Source: Pelagerythrobacter marinus (GTDB taxonomy: Bacteria; Pseudomonadota; Alphaproteobacteria; Sphingomonadales; Sphingomonadaceae). From it: a DNA stretch of 64,000 nt. Both the position numbers and the translations under genes were made by a program. Positions 34,202 through 42,666 of the stretch are shown piece by piece. The notes beneath the pieces were generated by a model. That model was not told where the DNA came from and ran no database searches. It saw only the letters and a list, made by a program, of their open reading frames with translations. The number at the start of each line of letters is the position of its first letter. Position 1 is the stretch's first letter. The stretch is taken from assembly GCF_009827515.1 (NCBI RefSeq), contig NZ_WTYO01000006.1, forward strand, positions 62,001 to 126,000. The letters run 5' to 3'.

Positions 34202-35551
34202 ATGATTTCGCAGCTCCTTTCGCAAACGCAGATGTCCGCCGGCCCGGCGGGCAGCGAACCGCGCCCCGCCGCAGGCGAGGCTCCATCCGCGGAAGGGGGA
34301 TTTTCCGCGCTTCTCGCGATGCTCGGCACCGCGCTCGCCCCCGTCGCGCCGAAAGACGGCGAGGGGGCGGGGCAGGGCGAAGCCCGGGGTGAGGCTGCAG
34401 GCGGCGAGACTGCTGGCGGCGAGACCGCCGGCGGCGGCACGGGCGGCGAATTGCCGGTTGCGCTTGCCGGCGTGCCGGCAATTGCCGGAACCGGCAAGAC
34501 TTTGCCGGCCGGGGGCGGCGAGTTGCCGCCTGCCGCCTTGGCGAATACCCCGGCGACCCCGGCCAGCCCTGCCATCCCCGCCACAGCCGATGGCGTGAAC
34601 CTGCATCCAGCCGGCAAGGCCACCGGGCAGACCGCCGACCAAGGCCAGCCCCAGGCAACCGGCCAGCCCGCACCCGGCCAGTCCGCATCGGTCCAGCCCG
34701 CATCCGCCCAGGCGCAGATCCCGGCCAGCCGCCCGATGGTTGCGCTCGAAGTCGCGCCGCGCGCGCAGGCTCCGCAGGGCGAAAGCGTGGCCGGCGGCTC
34801 TGCGACCGGCCCGGCCAACGGCGCATCGGTTCAGGCCACGACGCTCGCCGCCGACACGGCGGGCGGGCGCGAGGCGGGTCAGCGCGATGGCGCCGGCCAT
34901 GCCCGGGCCGCGCAGGGCGAAGCGCCCGTCGCCGCGCCCCGCGCCGCCGCCGAGGCAAGCGCCTTCGCCGCCGTCGCGCCTGCCGCACCGGCCGGCGCGA
35001 ACACCGCCGTCCAGCCGCTTTCGCCCATGGCCGCGCCCGCCGCGCCGGGCGAGGGCGCGACCCCGTTTTCCGCCGACAAGCCGGCGATCGAGACCCAGCT
35101 CGCCCGTGAACTGGGCCGGATCGTCGACAGCCTCGCCTCCGCGCGCGAGGCGGTGACCGCGAAGGCGGCCACGCTGGCGCTCGACCATGCCGAGTTCGGC
35201 GACCTGTCGCTGCGGTTCGACCAGCGCCGCGACGGGCAGCTCTCGGTCCAGCTTTCCGCCGCCGATCCGGAGGCGCACCGGGCAATCGCCGCCGCGGTGG
35301 CCGAGCGCCCGGCGCCGGCTTTCGCCCAGGGCGACGGCGCGCCGGCCAATGGCACCGGCCAGGCCGGCAGCGGCCCATCCGCCCGTGCCGGGGCGGAGCG
35401 CGAGGGCAACGCCGACGGCCACGGGCCCGACGGCAATCCCGCCGAGGGCAATGGCCGCGACCGCCGCGACGGCGGGCGCGATGCCCGGCCCGACGGCGGC
35501 AGCCAGCCCGGCACGCCGCGCAGCGACGGGCGCGCGGCGGTCTACGCCTGA
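34202..35551 (+). CDS. fliK: Flagellar hook-length control protein FliK
   Basis: Measures hook length and switches export specificity (449 aa). As usual for FliK, the N-terminal two thirds are low-complexity, Ala/Pro/Gly/Gln-rich, including 15-base-type repeats encoding GGETAGGETAGGG (about 66-78). The C-terminal Flg_hook domain (about 300-375) reads KAATLALDHAEFGDLSLRFD and QLSVQLSAADPEAHRAIAAA. Sequence identity in this family is weak, so placement between fliJ and fliL is part of the evidence. The ATG follows a short 33-base spacer after fliJ. Confidence 0.85.
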   Translation: MISQLLSQTQMSAGPAGSEPRPAAGEAPSAEGGFSALLAMLGTALAPVAPKDGEGAGQGEARGEAAGGETAGGETAGGGTGGELPVALAGVPAIAGTGKTLPAGGGELPPAALANTPATPASPAIPATADGVNLHPAGKATGQTADQGQPQATGQPAPGQSASVQPASAQAQIPASRPMVALEVAPRAQAPQGESVAGGSATGPANGASVQATTLAADTAGGREAGQRDGAGHARAAQGEAPVAAPRAAAEASAFAAVAPAAPAGANTAVQPLSPMAAPAAPGEGATPFSADKPAIETQLARELGRIVDSLASAREAVTAKAATLALDHAEFGDLSLRFDQRRDGQLSVQLSAADPEAHRAIAAAVAERPAPAFAQGDGAPANGTGQAGSGPSARAGAEREGNADGHGPDGNPAEGNGRDRRDGGRDARPDGGSQPGTPRSDGRAAVYA

Positions 35552-35587
35552 ACCCGAACAGACAGCCAGAACCGAGGAACCGAAGGA

Positions 35588-36169
35588 ATGAGTGACAAGA
35601 AGGCAAAGCAGGACAAGCCCGCCAGGGGCCGCGGCGTGATGAAGTTCGCGCTGCTCGGCCTGGCGCTGGTCGGCGCCGGGGGCGGCACCGTGTTCGGCCT
35701 GATGGCCGCGGGCGTGATCCAGACCGCCGATGCCACCGCGCGCGAGGCCGGGCCGCAGTTCGTGCTGAAGGGGGAGAAAGACCCCTATGCCCTGCCGGCC
35801 GCCAAGGGGAAGGACGCGGTCGAGCTGGTCCACGGCGAAGGCGGCACGAAGTACCGCACCGCCTATTTCAGCTTCGCGGAGGATTTCACCTCCAACCTCA
35901 AGGATACCAGCGGGCTGATCCAGGTCAGCCTGGCCGCTTCCACCCGCCGCGACGGGCGCGTGCTGATGTGGCTGCACGAACACCAGCTCGCGATCCGCTC
36001 GCGCATCCTCGTCGAACTGGCCGACACGCCGGAAGAAGAGGTGATTTCGAGCGCCGGCAAGGTGCGCCTGCAGAAGCGGCTGACCGACGCGGTCAACGAA
36101 GTCCTGGTCGAGCAGGAAGGCTTCGGCGGCGTCGACAACATCTATTTCCGCACTTTCATCGTCCAATGA
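35588..36169 (+). CDS. fliL: Flagellar basal body-associated protein FliL
   Basis: Inner-membrane stator-associated protein (193 aa). A single membrane helix lies at about residues 18-40 (MKFALLGLALVGAGGGTVFG), then a periplasmic domain (about 90-193). The FliL-domain signature is visible as STRRDGRVLMWLHEHQLAIR (about residues 119-138) and near the end VEQEGFGGVDNIYFRTFIVQ. The C-terminal IYFRTFIVQ is characteristic. It starts the run fliL-M-N-O-P, in which each gene overlaps the next. Confidence 0.93.
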   Translation: MSDKKAKQDKPARGRGVMKFALLGLALVGAGGGTVFGLMAAGVIQTADATAREAGPQFVLKGEKDPYALPAAKGKDAVELVHGEGGTKYRTAYFSFAEDFTSNLKDTSGLIQVSLAASTRRDGRVLMWLHEHQLAIRSRILVELADTPEEEVISSAGKVRLQKRLTDAVNEVLVEQEGFGGVDNIYFRTFIVQ

Positions 36170-37086
36170 GCAAGGCCGCGCCTTCCCCCTCCGCGCGCCG
36201 CGCGGCGCGCCATTGCGACGCGCTGCTGAGCCAGCGCGAGCCGATCGCCGACCTGGGCCCGGAGTTCGAGCGTTTCGGCGCCCGCCTGTGCGGGGCGCTG
36301 CATTCCTGCGTCGCCGAACTGGCCGAGGATGCCGGCGTGCGGATCGCCTCGCTCGGATCGCAGGCGATCGAGGGGGCGCAGCTGGCCGCGCAGTGCCCGC
36401 CGCTCGCGGCGATCAGCCGCCACCGCTTCGGAGTGGCCGGCCACGTCCTGGCCCTGGCGGTGGACGGGCGCGCGATCCTGGAACAGCTCGATCGCACGTT
36501 CGGCGGCCCGGGCCAGATCGGCGAGGAACTGCCGCCTGCCCTGCCGCATACCGCGCGCCTGCTGTCGCGCCGGTTCGAACGCAAGGTGATCGCCGCCGTG
36601 GCCGGGGAACTGGCCGGGCTGGAGTTCAAGGCCGAGGACGACGCCTCGCCCGCCGACCTGCTCGCGCCGTTCGCGCCGGAGGCGGAACTGACCGCGCTCG
36701 CCCTGGCCGTCACCGGCTCCGACGGGCGCGAATGGCGGCTGGTCCTCGCGCTCGAGACCGCCGCGCTCGCCTCGCTCCTGCCCAAGCGCGCCTCGGCCCG
36801 CCGGGCCCCGGTTTCGCGCCGCAAGCGCGGGATCGACGAGGCGCCGTTCTGCGACCTGCCGCTGGCGGCCAGCGCGCGGCTGGTGGACATGGAGATGCCG
36901 CTCCACCGCGTCGCCGCGATCCAGCCGGGCACCGTCCTGCCGATCATGGTCGCGCGCAACGTGCCGCTGCAGATCGGCGAAGCGGTGATCGCGCGCGGCA
37001 CCGTGGGCGAAGTGGACGACCAGGTCGCCCTGCAGATTACCCAGACTTTCACCGGCCCGATAACCCCCGGAAAGGATTCCCAATGA
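36166..37086 (+). CDS. fliM: Flagellar motor switch protein FliM, divergent
   Basis: C-ring protein of 306 aa, somewhat short and divergent for FliM. The middle CheC-like domain is recognisable (LEQLDRTFGGPGQIGEEL, about residues 105-122). The C-terminal surface-presentation (SpoA) domain reads VDMEMPLHRVAAIQPGTVLP and VARNVPLQIGEAVIARGTVG, pairing with FliN. The usual N-terminal CheY-P-binding peptide (consensus LSQxEIDALL) is not present; only an unrelated CDALLSQRE is seen. It overlaps both fliL and fliN by four bases. Identification rests on gene order and the SpoA domain. Confidence 0.8.
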   Translation: MSKAAPSPSARRAARHCDALLSQREPIADLGPEFERFGARLCGALHSCVAELAEDAGVRIASLGSQAIEGAQLAAQCPPLAAISRHRFGVAGHVLALAVDGRAILEQLDRTFGGPGQIGEELPPALPHTARLLSRRFERKVIAAVAGELAGLEFKAEDDASPADLLAPFAPEAELTALALAVTGSDGREWRLVLALETAALASLLPKRASARRAPVSRRKRGIDEAPFCDLPLAASARLVDMEMPLHRVAAIQPGTVLPIMVARNVPLQIGEAVIARGTVGEVDDQVALQITQTFTGPITPGKDSQ

Positions 37087-37409
37087 CCGATGCAAACCAG
37101 GGCTTCGGCCTGATCCAGGACATCGACGTCCGCCTCACCGTCGAACTCGGCCGCACGCAGATGAACCTGCGCGAAGTGCTCGACCTGGCGGAAGAAAGCG
37201 TCGTCATGCTCGATCGCCTGACCGACGAACCGCTCGACGTGCTGGTGAACGGCAAGATGATCGCCAAGGGCGAAGTCGTGGCCGAGGGCAACCGGTTCGG
37301 CCTGCGGATCCTCGAGCTGGTCGGCGAAGGGCGCGGCGGCGCCCCGCGCGAACGGCGCGCGCCGCCGATCGAGGTCACGACCCGCCAGCCGGAGGGGAGC
37401 GCGGCCTGA
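37083..37409 (+). CDS. fliN: Flagellar motor switch protein FliN
   Basis: Bottom protein of the C-ring (108 aa). The SpoA domain is complete: DVRLTVELGRTQMNLREVLD (about residues 14-33), VVMLDRLTDEPLDVLVNGKM and ANGKMIAKGEVV-like beta strands, ending GNRFGLRILELV. The C-terminal tail (about 86-108) is a basic, variable extension. Start and stop overlap neighbouring fliM and fliO, so the three are translationally coupled. Confidence 0.94.
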   Translation: MTDANQGFGLIQDIDVRLTVELGRTQMNLREVLDLAEESVVMLDRLTDEPLDVLVNGKMIAKGEVVAEGNRFGLRILELVGEGRGGAPRERRAPPIEVTTRQPEGSAA

Positions 37410-37708
37410 TGGGCTGGTACATCCTCAAGCTGCTGATCCTGCTGCCGCTGATCGGCCTGATGATCTGGGGCAGCCTGAAGCTCGCCCAGAAGATGCAGGG
37501 CCAGTTCGGCGCGCCGCAGGGCGGGGGCGCCAAGGCCGTGCGCGTGGTGGAAACCACGATGCTGTCGCCGACGATGCGCCTCGCGGTGATCGAGTTCCAC
37601 GGGCGCGAGATCCTCGTCTCCACCTCGCGCGCGGGGCTGACCCGCCTGGCCGAGGCGCCGGCCCGCCAGGCGCCTGAAGGCCCGGCGATCGCGGAGAACG
37701 GCAAATGA
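37409..37708 (+). CDS. fliO: Flagellar biosynthesis protein FliO
   Basis: Small membrane protein needed for stable FliP assembly in the export gate (99 aa). One membrane helix is at about residues 3-22 (WYILKLLILLPLIGLMIWG). The soluble part VRVVETTMLSPTMRLAVIEF matches the FliO beta core. It overlaps the fliN stop by one base and fliP by four. FliO is weakly conserved, so its place between fliN and fliP supports the call. Confidence 0.85.
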   Translation: MGWYILKLLILLPLIGLMIWGSLKLAQKMQGQFGAPQGGGAKAVRVVETTMLSPTMRLAVIEFHGREILVSTSRAGLTRLAEAPARQAPEGPAIAENGK

Positions 37709-38460
37709 AGCGTCTCCCGGCGATTGCCGCGGCGCTGGCGGCCCTCGCGCTGCCGGCCGCCGCGCGGGCCCAGGCGGCCGTTCCCGGCGCGCTCGACCGG
37801 GCTTTCGGCGAACTCGGCGGGGCCGGCGGCGAACCGCTGAGCATGTCGCTCCAGCTGCTCCTGGTCATGGGGCTGCTGACGATCCTGCCCGCGCTGGTCC
37901 TGATGATGACCAGCTTCACCCGGATCATCGTCGTCCTCGCGATCCTGCGCCAGGCGCTGGGCCTGCAGCAATCGCCGCCCAACCAGGTCCTGATCGGCCT
38001 GTCGCTGTTCCTGTCGCTGTTCGTCATGGCGCCGACGCTGGAACGGGTGAACGAGGCCGCGATCGCGCCCTATGCCGCCGGCCAGGTCAACGCCGAGGAG
38101 GCGATCGAGCTGGCGGGCGACGAGTTTCACGCCTTCATGATCCGCCAGACGCGCGAGCGCGACCTGCAGATGTTCGCCGACATTGCCGATGCACCGCAGT
38201 TCGCCAGCCCGGCGGAGGTGCCGTTCTCGATCCTGCTGCCGGCTTTCGTCACCAGCGAGCTGAAGACCGCGTTCCAGATCGGCTTCATGCTGTTCCTGCC
38301 GTTCCTCGTCATCGATCTCGTGGTGTCGAGCGTGCTGATGAGCCTGGGCATGATGATGATGAGCCCGATGCTCGTCTCCCTGCCGTTCAAGCTGCTGCTG
38401 TTCGTCCTCGTCGACGGGTGGGCCCTGCTGATGGGCTCGCTGGCATCGAGCTTCGTCTAG
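37705..38460 (+). CDS. fliP: Flagellar export gate protein FliP
   Basis: Core membrane protein of the flagellar type III export gate (251 aa). A cleavable N-terminal hydrophobic leader (about residues 1-22) precedes four membrane helices. Family motifs: LQLLLVMGLLTILPALVLMM, TRIIVVLAILRQALGLQQSP, LFLSLFVMAPTLERVNE and, in the C-terminal part, PFLVIDLVVSSVLMSLGMMM followed by SPMLVSLPFKLLLFVLVDGW. Its length is normal. Confidence 0.96.
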   Translation: MKRLPAIAAALAALALPAAARAQAAVPGALDRAFGELGGAGGEPLSMSLQLLLVMGLLTILPALVLMMTSFTRIIVVLAILRQALGLQQSPPNQVLIGLSLFLSLFVMAPTLERVNEAAIAPYAAGQVNAEEAIELAGDEFHAFMIRQTRERDLQMFADIADAPQFASPAEVPFSILLPAFVTSELKTAFQIGFMLFLPFLVIDLVVSSVLMSLGMMMMSPMLVSLPFKLLLFVLVDGWALLMGSLASSFV

Positions 38461-38476
38461 CGGGGAGGGCGATACG

Positions 38477-38749
38477 ATGGACGAAATGCCCCTTCTCCTG
38501 GCGCTGGCGGACCGGATGCTGTGGATCACCGCGCTGGTGGCCGCGCCGGTCCTGCTCGCCAGCCTGGCGATCGGCCTCGTCGTCGGGCTGATCCAGGCGG
38601 CAACCTCGGTCAACGAACAGACGCTGACCTTCGTGCCGAAACTGGCCGCGGTGGCGCTGGTGCTGGTCCTGTTCGGCGCCTCGATGATGGCGCTGCTGGG
38701 CGACTTCATGCAGGAAATCTTCTTGGAAATCGCCAGGATCGGGCGGTGA
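38477..38749 (+). CDS. fliQ: Flagellar export gate protein FliQ
   Basis: Two-helix gate subunit (90 aa), the standard length. The first helix is ALVAAPVLLASLAIGLVVGL (about residues 18-37), followed by the motif IQAATSVNEQTLTFVPKLAA, the best-conserved stretch of the family. The second helix is VALVLVLFGASMMALLGDFM. The stop codon overlaps the GTG start of fliR by four bases. Confidence 0.96.
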   Translation: MDEMPLLLALADRMLWITALVAAPVLLASLAIGLVVGLIQAATSVNEQTLTFVPKLAAVALVLVLFGASMMALLGDFMQEIFLEIARIGR

Positions 38750-39531
38750 TCGCACTCGATCTCGGCCTTGGCGCGATAGAGCAGGATTTCTGGCGCATCG
38801 TGTTCCTGATGACGCGCATCGGCGCCGGCCTGCTGGCCGCCCCGTTCTTCGGCGCCGCCTCGGTCCCGATGACGGTGCGCGTGTGCCTTACCGGCGCGCT
38901 GGCGATCTTCGTCGGGGTCTGGATGCCCGCGATCGAGCCGCCCGCGGCGCTGCTGTCGGCCGAAGGGATGCTGGCGGTGGCGGGCGAGGTCGCGATCGGC
39001 CTCGCGCTCGGCTTCGTCCTGCAGATCGCCTTTGCCGCCCCGGCGATCGCGGCCGAGGTGATCGGCGGCGCGATGGGGATGAGCATGGCGATGGCGGCCG
39101 ATCCCAACGGCGGCGGGCAGACCACCGCCTTCGGCCAGTATTTCACCATCGTCCTGACCCTGATCTTCCTCGCGCTGGGCGCGCACCTGCAATGGATCGC
39201 GCTGCTCGCCGAAAGCTACCGCGTCTTCCCCCCGGGCGACACCTGGATGGGGGCGGCGGGCTTCGCCCAGGTCGCGGGGTTCGCCGGGGCCATGTTCGAA
39301 ACCGCGGTGCGGATCGCGCTGCCCGTCACGCTCGTCCTCCTGCTGGTGCAGATGGTGACCGGCGTGCTCAGCCGCTCGGCCCCTTCGCTCAACCTCTTCG
39401 CGCTCGGCCTGCCGGCCGGCGTCCTGGCGGGGATCGCCGCGCTGATCATCGCCGCGCCGATGATCTACGACCAGTTCGGCGACATCGTGCAGATGTCGAT
39501 CGACCAGACGACCGGGGTGCTGGTGCGATGA
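38746..39531 (+). CDS. fliR: Flagellar export gate protein FliR
   Basis: Export gate subunit with six predicted membrane helices (261 aa). The start is GTG at 38746, overlapping fliQ by four bases; an upstream extension would lie inside fliQ. Motifs: FLMTRIGAGLLAAPFFGAAS (about residues 20-39), FAAPAIAAEVIGGAMGMSMA and the C-terminal SRSAPSLNLFALGLPAGVLA typical of FliR. The flhB start overlaps its stop by four bases. Confidence 0.95.
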   Translation: MIALDLGLGAIEQDFWRIVFLMTRIGAGLLAAPFFGAASVPMTVRVCLTGALAIFVGVWMPAIEPPAALLSAEGMLAVAGEVAIGLALGFVLQIAFAAPAIAAEVIGGAMGMSMAMAADPNGGGQTTAFGQYFTIVLTLIFLALGAHLQWIALLAESYRVFPPGDTWMGAAGFAQVAGFAGAMFETAVRIALPVTLVLLLVQMVTGVLSRSAPSLNLFALGLPAGVLAGIAALIIAAPMIYDQFGDIVQMSIDQTTGVLVR

Positions 39532-40658
39532 GCGAGACCGCCGGCGAGAAAACCTTCGCCCCGACCGACAAGCGCAAGCGCGACGCCGCGCGCAAGGGCG
39601 ACGTCCTGCGCTCGCGCGAGATCACGACCGCCGCGGCGATCCTGTTCGGCGGTGCCTGGCTGATGTTCGGCGGCCCCTGGCTGCTGGAGGAAATGACCGG
39701 CATCGTGCGCGATGCGCTGGTGTTCGACCGGGGGGAGATGATCGATTTCCAGCCGGGCCAGATGATGCTGACCGGCCTGCTCGCCGCGCTGCCCCCGATC
39801 CTCACCATTGCCGGGCCGATGATCCTGATCGCGCTCGTCACCCAGCTGGGGCCGAGCGCGGACGGGCGCTGGGTGAACGAGAACCTCAACTTCAAGGGAT
39901 CGCGCATCAACCCGCTTTCGGGGCTGAAGCGGATGTTCGGCCCCAACGGCTGGATCGAGATGGGCAAGGGCATCCTGAAAGTCGCGCTGCTGGGTGCGAT
40001 TGCTTGGTTTTGGGCGCGCGCATGGCTCGACACGATCGTCGGGCTGGGCAGCGGCAACCTGTCGCAACAGCTCACCGCCGCCTGGGGCGCGGTGATCTCG
40101 CTCCTCCTCGCGCTGGGCGGGGGGCTGGTGGTGATCGCGCTGGTCGATGCCCCGATCCAGTGGGTGCGCCGCAACCAGCGGCTGAAGATGAGCCACCAGG
40201 AAATGCGCGACGAGCACAAGGAAGCCGAAGGCTCGCCCGAGGCGCGCGCGCATCGCCGCCAGCGCCAGCGCGAGATTGCCGCCGGCGGGGTCGCCCACGC
40301 CATGCGCGAGGCGCAGTTCGTGTTGACCAACCCGACCCATTTCGCGGTCGCCATGGTCTACGATCCCGACAAGGCGGCGGCGCCGCTGGTCCTGGCCAAG
40401 GGGCGCGGGGACAAGGCCCAGGCGATGAAGGAGCTGGCGCGCGAATACGGCGTGCCGATGCTCGAATACCCGCAGCTCGCCCGCTCGGTCTATTTCACCA
40501 CGCGCGAGAACCAGACCATTCGCGAAGAGCTCTATGCCGCGCTGGCGGCGGTGCTGGCCTTCGTCTTCTCGCTCAAGCGCGGGGAGGAGCGGCCCGCCCC
40601 CGCGATCGAGGTGCCGGTGGAGCTGCGCTTCGACGCCCAGGGGCGGCGCGCGCCGTGA
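39528..40658 (+). CDS. flhB: Flagellar export switch protein FlhB
   Basis: Export-gate protein that switches substrate class by self-cleavage (376 aa). The N-terminal KTFAPTDKRKRDAARKGDVL is typical. Four membrane helices span about residues 30-215. The cytoplasmic domain holds the autocleavage motif NPTH at residues 268-271 (in FVLTNPTHFAVAMVYDP), followed by ARSVYFTTRENQTIREELYA. Everything needed for cleavage is present. flhA, usually nearby, is not in the window. Confidence 0.96.
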   Translation: MSETAGEKTFAPTDKRKRDAARKGDVLRSREITTAAAILFGGAWLMFGGPWLLEEMTGIVRDALVFDRGEMIDFQPGQMMLTGLLAALPPILTIAGPMILIALVTQLGPSADGRWVNENLNFKGSRINPLSGLKRMFGPNGWIEMGKGILKVALLGAIAWFWARAWLDTIVGLGSGNLSQQLTAAWGAVISLLLALGGGLVVIALVDAPIQWVRRNQRLKMSHQEMRDEHKEAEGSPEARAHRRQRQREIAAGGVAHAMREAQFVLTNPTHFAVAMVYDPDKAAAPLVLAKGRGDKAQAMKELAREYGVPMLEYPQLARSVYFTTRENQTIREELYAALAAVLAFVFSLKRGEERPAPAIEVPVELRFDAQGRRAP

Positions 40659-40704
40659 GTCCCGGGGGGCTTAACACCGGCCATTTGCGGCCGTTCTGGT
40701 CGGC

Positions 40705-42123
40705 ATGAGCGAAGTATCGTCCATCATCGCCGGCCTCGGCGCGGGCAGCGGCGTCGACATGGTCAAGCTGGCCAGCGACCTTGCCGACGCGCAGTTCGCG
40801 CTGCGCAACGACCGCCTCGCGGCACGCAGCGAGGAGCTGGAACGGCAGATCTCGGCCGCATCGTCGCTCAAGAACACGCTCTCGCTGCTGGCCAGCGCGC
40901 TGGGCGACCGCGTGCGCGCGGGCGACCTGGCGGTCCGGCCGCAGATCGCCAATCCCGCGGTGGCGACGGCGAGCAGCCCCGCCGGGACGATGGGATCGGG
41001 GTCCTACAGCCTCGAAGTCACCGCGCTGGCGCGCCGGCAGACGCTGGCCAGCCCGGCTTTCGCCGACCCGGCGGCCGCGGTCGGTTCGGGCACGCTGACG
41101 ATCCGCTTTGGCGAAACCGACGGCACCGCCTTCACCGCCGACGCGGGGCGGGCGGCGCTGGACATCGAGATCGCAAGCGGGGCGACGCTGGACGACGTGG
41201 CCGGCGCGATCAACGCGCAGAAGGCGGGCCTGACCGCCTATGTCGCGCAGACCGACCAGGGCGCGCAGCTCGTCGTCAAGGGCCCCGAGGGCGCGCAGAG
41301 CGGCTTCGTGATCGAGGCGACCGAAACGCCGGGCGAGGAAGGGCTCGCCGCGCTGGCCTGGGACCCGGGCGCAGGGGGCGACCCGGCGCGCCTGCTGGCC
41401 GCTTCGGCCGATGCCGAGTTCCGGCTCGACGGGCTGGCGATGACCAGCGCGACCAACGATGTCGGCACGGTCGCACCGGGCCTGTCGCTCAAGCTGACGG
41501 GCACCAATGCCGGCGCGCCGACGACGATCGACTTTCCCAGCCCGGTGGGCACGATCGCCAGTGCGATGCAGGACATCGTCAGCGCGCTGAACGAGGTCGT
41601 GACCGAGCTGAACGCGGCGACCGATCCGCTGTCGGGCGATCTCGCGCGCGACAGCGGCGCGCGCACGCTGAAGAAGACGCTGTCCGGCCTCGCCGGGATG
41701 GAGATCATGCCCAATGCGCCCGAAGGGGCGCCGCGCACCCTGTCGGACCTGGGGCTGGCGATCGAGCGCGACGGCACGTTTCGCCTCGACACGACCCGTC
41801 TCGACGCCACGCTCGCGCGCGATCCCGGCGGGGTCGCGGCGATGTTCACCACCGGCCTCTACGGCGTCTACGCGACGGTGGACAAGATCTCGCGCGCGGC
41901 CTCGCGCACCGGCGATCCCGGTTCGCTCGCCGGGTCGATCGCGCGCTACCAGTCGCAGTCGTCCGACATCTCGGACCAGGCGACCAAGCTGGCCGACCAG
42001 CAGGAACGCCTGCGGGCCAACATGATCGCGCGCTTTGCCAAGGCCGACACGCGCATCGCCTCGTCGCAATCGACGCTGTCGTTCCTGCAGTCGCAGATCG
42101 ACGCCTGGAACGCGCGCGATTGA
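40705..42123 (+). CDS. fliD: Flagellar filament cap protein FliD
   Basis: Cap (HAP2) that guides flagellin assembly (472 aa). The N-terminal D0 helix region contains IIAGLGAGSGVDMVKLASDL. The middle has a FliD-type domain (TIRFGETDGTAFTADAG, GATLDDVAGAINAQKAGLTA). The C-terminal helix RFAKADTRIASSQSTLSFLQ matches the axial end of the family. The ATG lies 46 bases after flhB, the first real gap in this run. fliS follows 1 base after its stop. Confidence 0.93.
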   Translation: MSEVSSIIAGLGAGSGVDMVKLASDLADAQFALRNDRLAARSEELERQISAASSLKNTLSLLASALGDRVRAGDLAVRPQIANPAVATASSPAGTMGSGSYSLEVTALARRQTLASPAFADPAAAVGSGTLTIRFGETDGTAFTADAGRAALDIEIASGATLDDVAGAINAQKAGLTAYVAQTDQGAQLVVKGPEGAQSGFVIEATETPGEEGLAALAWDPGAGGDPARLLAASADAEFRLDGLAMTSATNDVGTVAPGLSLKLTGTNAGAPTTIDFPSPVGTIASAMQDIVSALNEVVTELNAATDPLSGDLARDSGARTLKKTLSGLAGMEIMPNAPEGAPRTLSDLGLAIERDGTFRLDTTRLDATLARDPGGVAAMFTTGLYGVYATVDKISRAASRTGDPGSLAGSIARYQSQSSDISDQATKLADQQERLRANMIARFAKADTRIASSQSTLSFLQSQIDAWNARD

Positions 42124-42124
42124 C

Positions 42125-42499
42125 ATGCTGGCGCTGACCGATCCGCACGAGGCCTATCGCCGCAGCGCCTTCGACGCGCGCGTCCAGGGCGGGGATTCGG
42201 CCGCGCTGGTCCAGCTGTGCCTGGAACAGGCGATCGCCGGGCTAGGCTCCGCGCTTTTCGCGCAGGAACGCGGCGATGCCTCGCTGCGCAGCAAGGCGCT
42301 GACGCGCACGCTGACCGCGATCACCGCGCTGGAGATGGGGGTCGATCGCAACGCCCCGCTCGCGCAGGCGCTGCTCCAGGTCTACGGCGCGGCGCGCAAG
42401 GCCGTGCTCGACAGCGTGACCGATTTCAACGCGGACCTGCTGCAATCGGTGCGGCAGGATTTCCTCGACATCGAATCCGCGCTGCGCCCCGCCGGGTGA
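42125..42499 (+). CDS. fliS: Flagellin export chaperone FliS
   Basis: Binds flagellin in the cytoplasm and prevents early polymerisation (124 aa). The family start pattern DPHEAYRRSAFDA (here DPHEAYRR near residue 6) and the helical core LVQLCLEQAIAGLGSALFAQ are visible. All four helices fit. The gene is directly behind fliD, the usual partner. Its presence, rather than the FlaF/FlbT pair common in alphaproteobacteria, is notable. Confidence 0.9.
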   Translation: MLALTDPHEAYRRSAFDARVQGGDSAALVQLCLEQAIAGLGSALFAQERGDASLRSKALTRTLTAITALEMGVDRNAPLAQALLQVYGAARKAVLDSVTDFNADLLQSVRQDFLDIESALRPAG

Positions 42500-42552
42500 C
42501 GACAGAAAGTTACCGATCCGGACGATGAAACGATTGCGGCTTACTTACCGTT

Positions 42553-42566
42553 GGGTTAATTAACCC
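42553..42566. promoter_or_regulatory. Perfect 14-bp palindrome upstream of the LuxR-type regulator gene
   Basis: GGGTTAATTAACCC is a perfect dyad, A/T-rich in the centre within GC-rich surroundings. It lies 101 bases before the chosen start of the regulator gene and 53 bases after fliS. A protein-binding operator is plausible; it may be an autoregulatory site. Confidence 0.5.
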
Positions 42567-42666
42567 CGCGTTGGACGGGGTTCGATCGGGCTTGGGGGCA
42601 CAGACCTGCCTATCTTCCTCATATAACAATGCGTCGCATTATCTGTGCGGGAACTGGGATCGATCA

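Noticed and set aside
33503-36166. An 887-codon minus-strand open frame opposite fliI-fliJ-fliK-fliL
   Set aside because: The four + strand genes are in the standard flagellar order with clear motifs. The antisense translation is low-complexity Arg/Gly/Ala.
36166-36255. CDALLSQRE near the FliM start as a CheY-binding motif
   Set aside because: The order of the pieces is reversed relative to the LSQxEIDALL consensus, so the similarity is likely chance.
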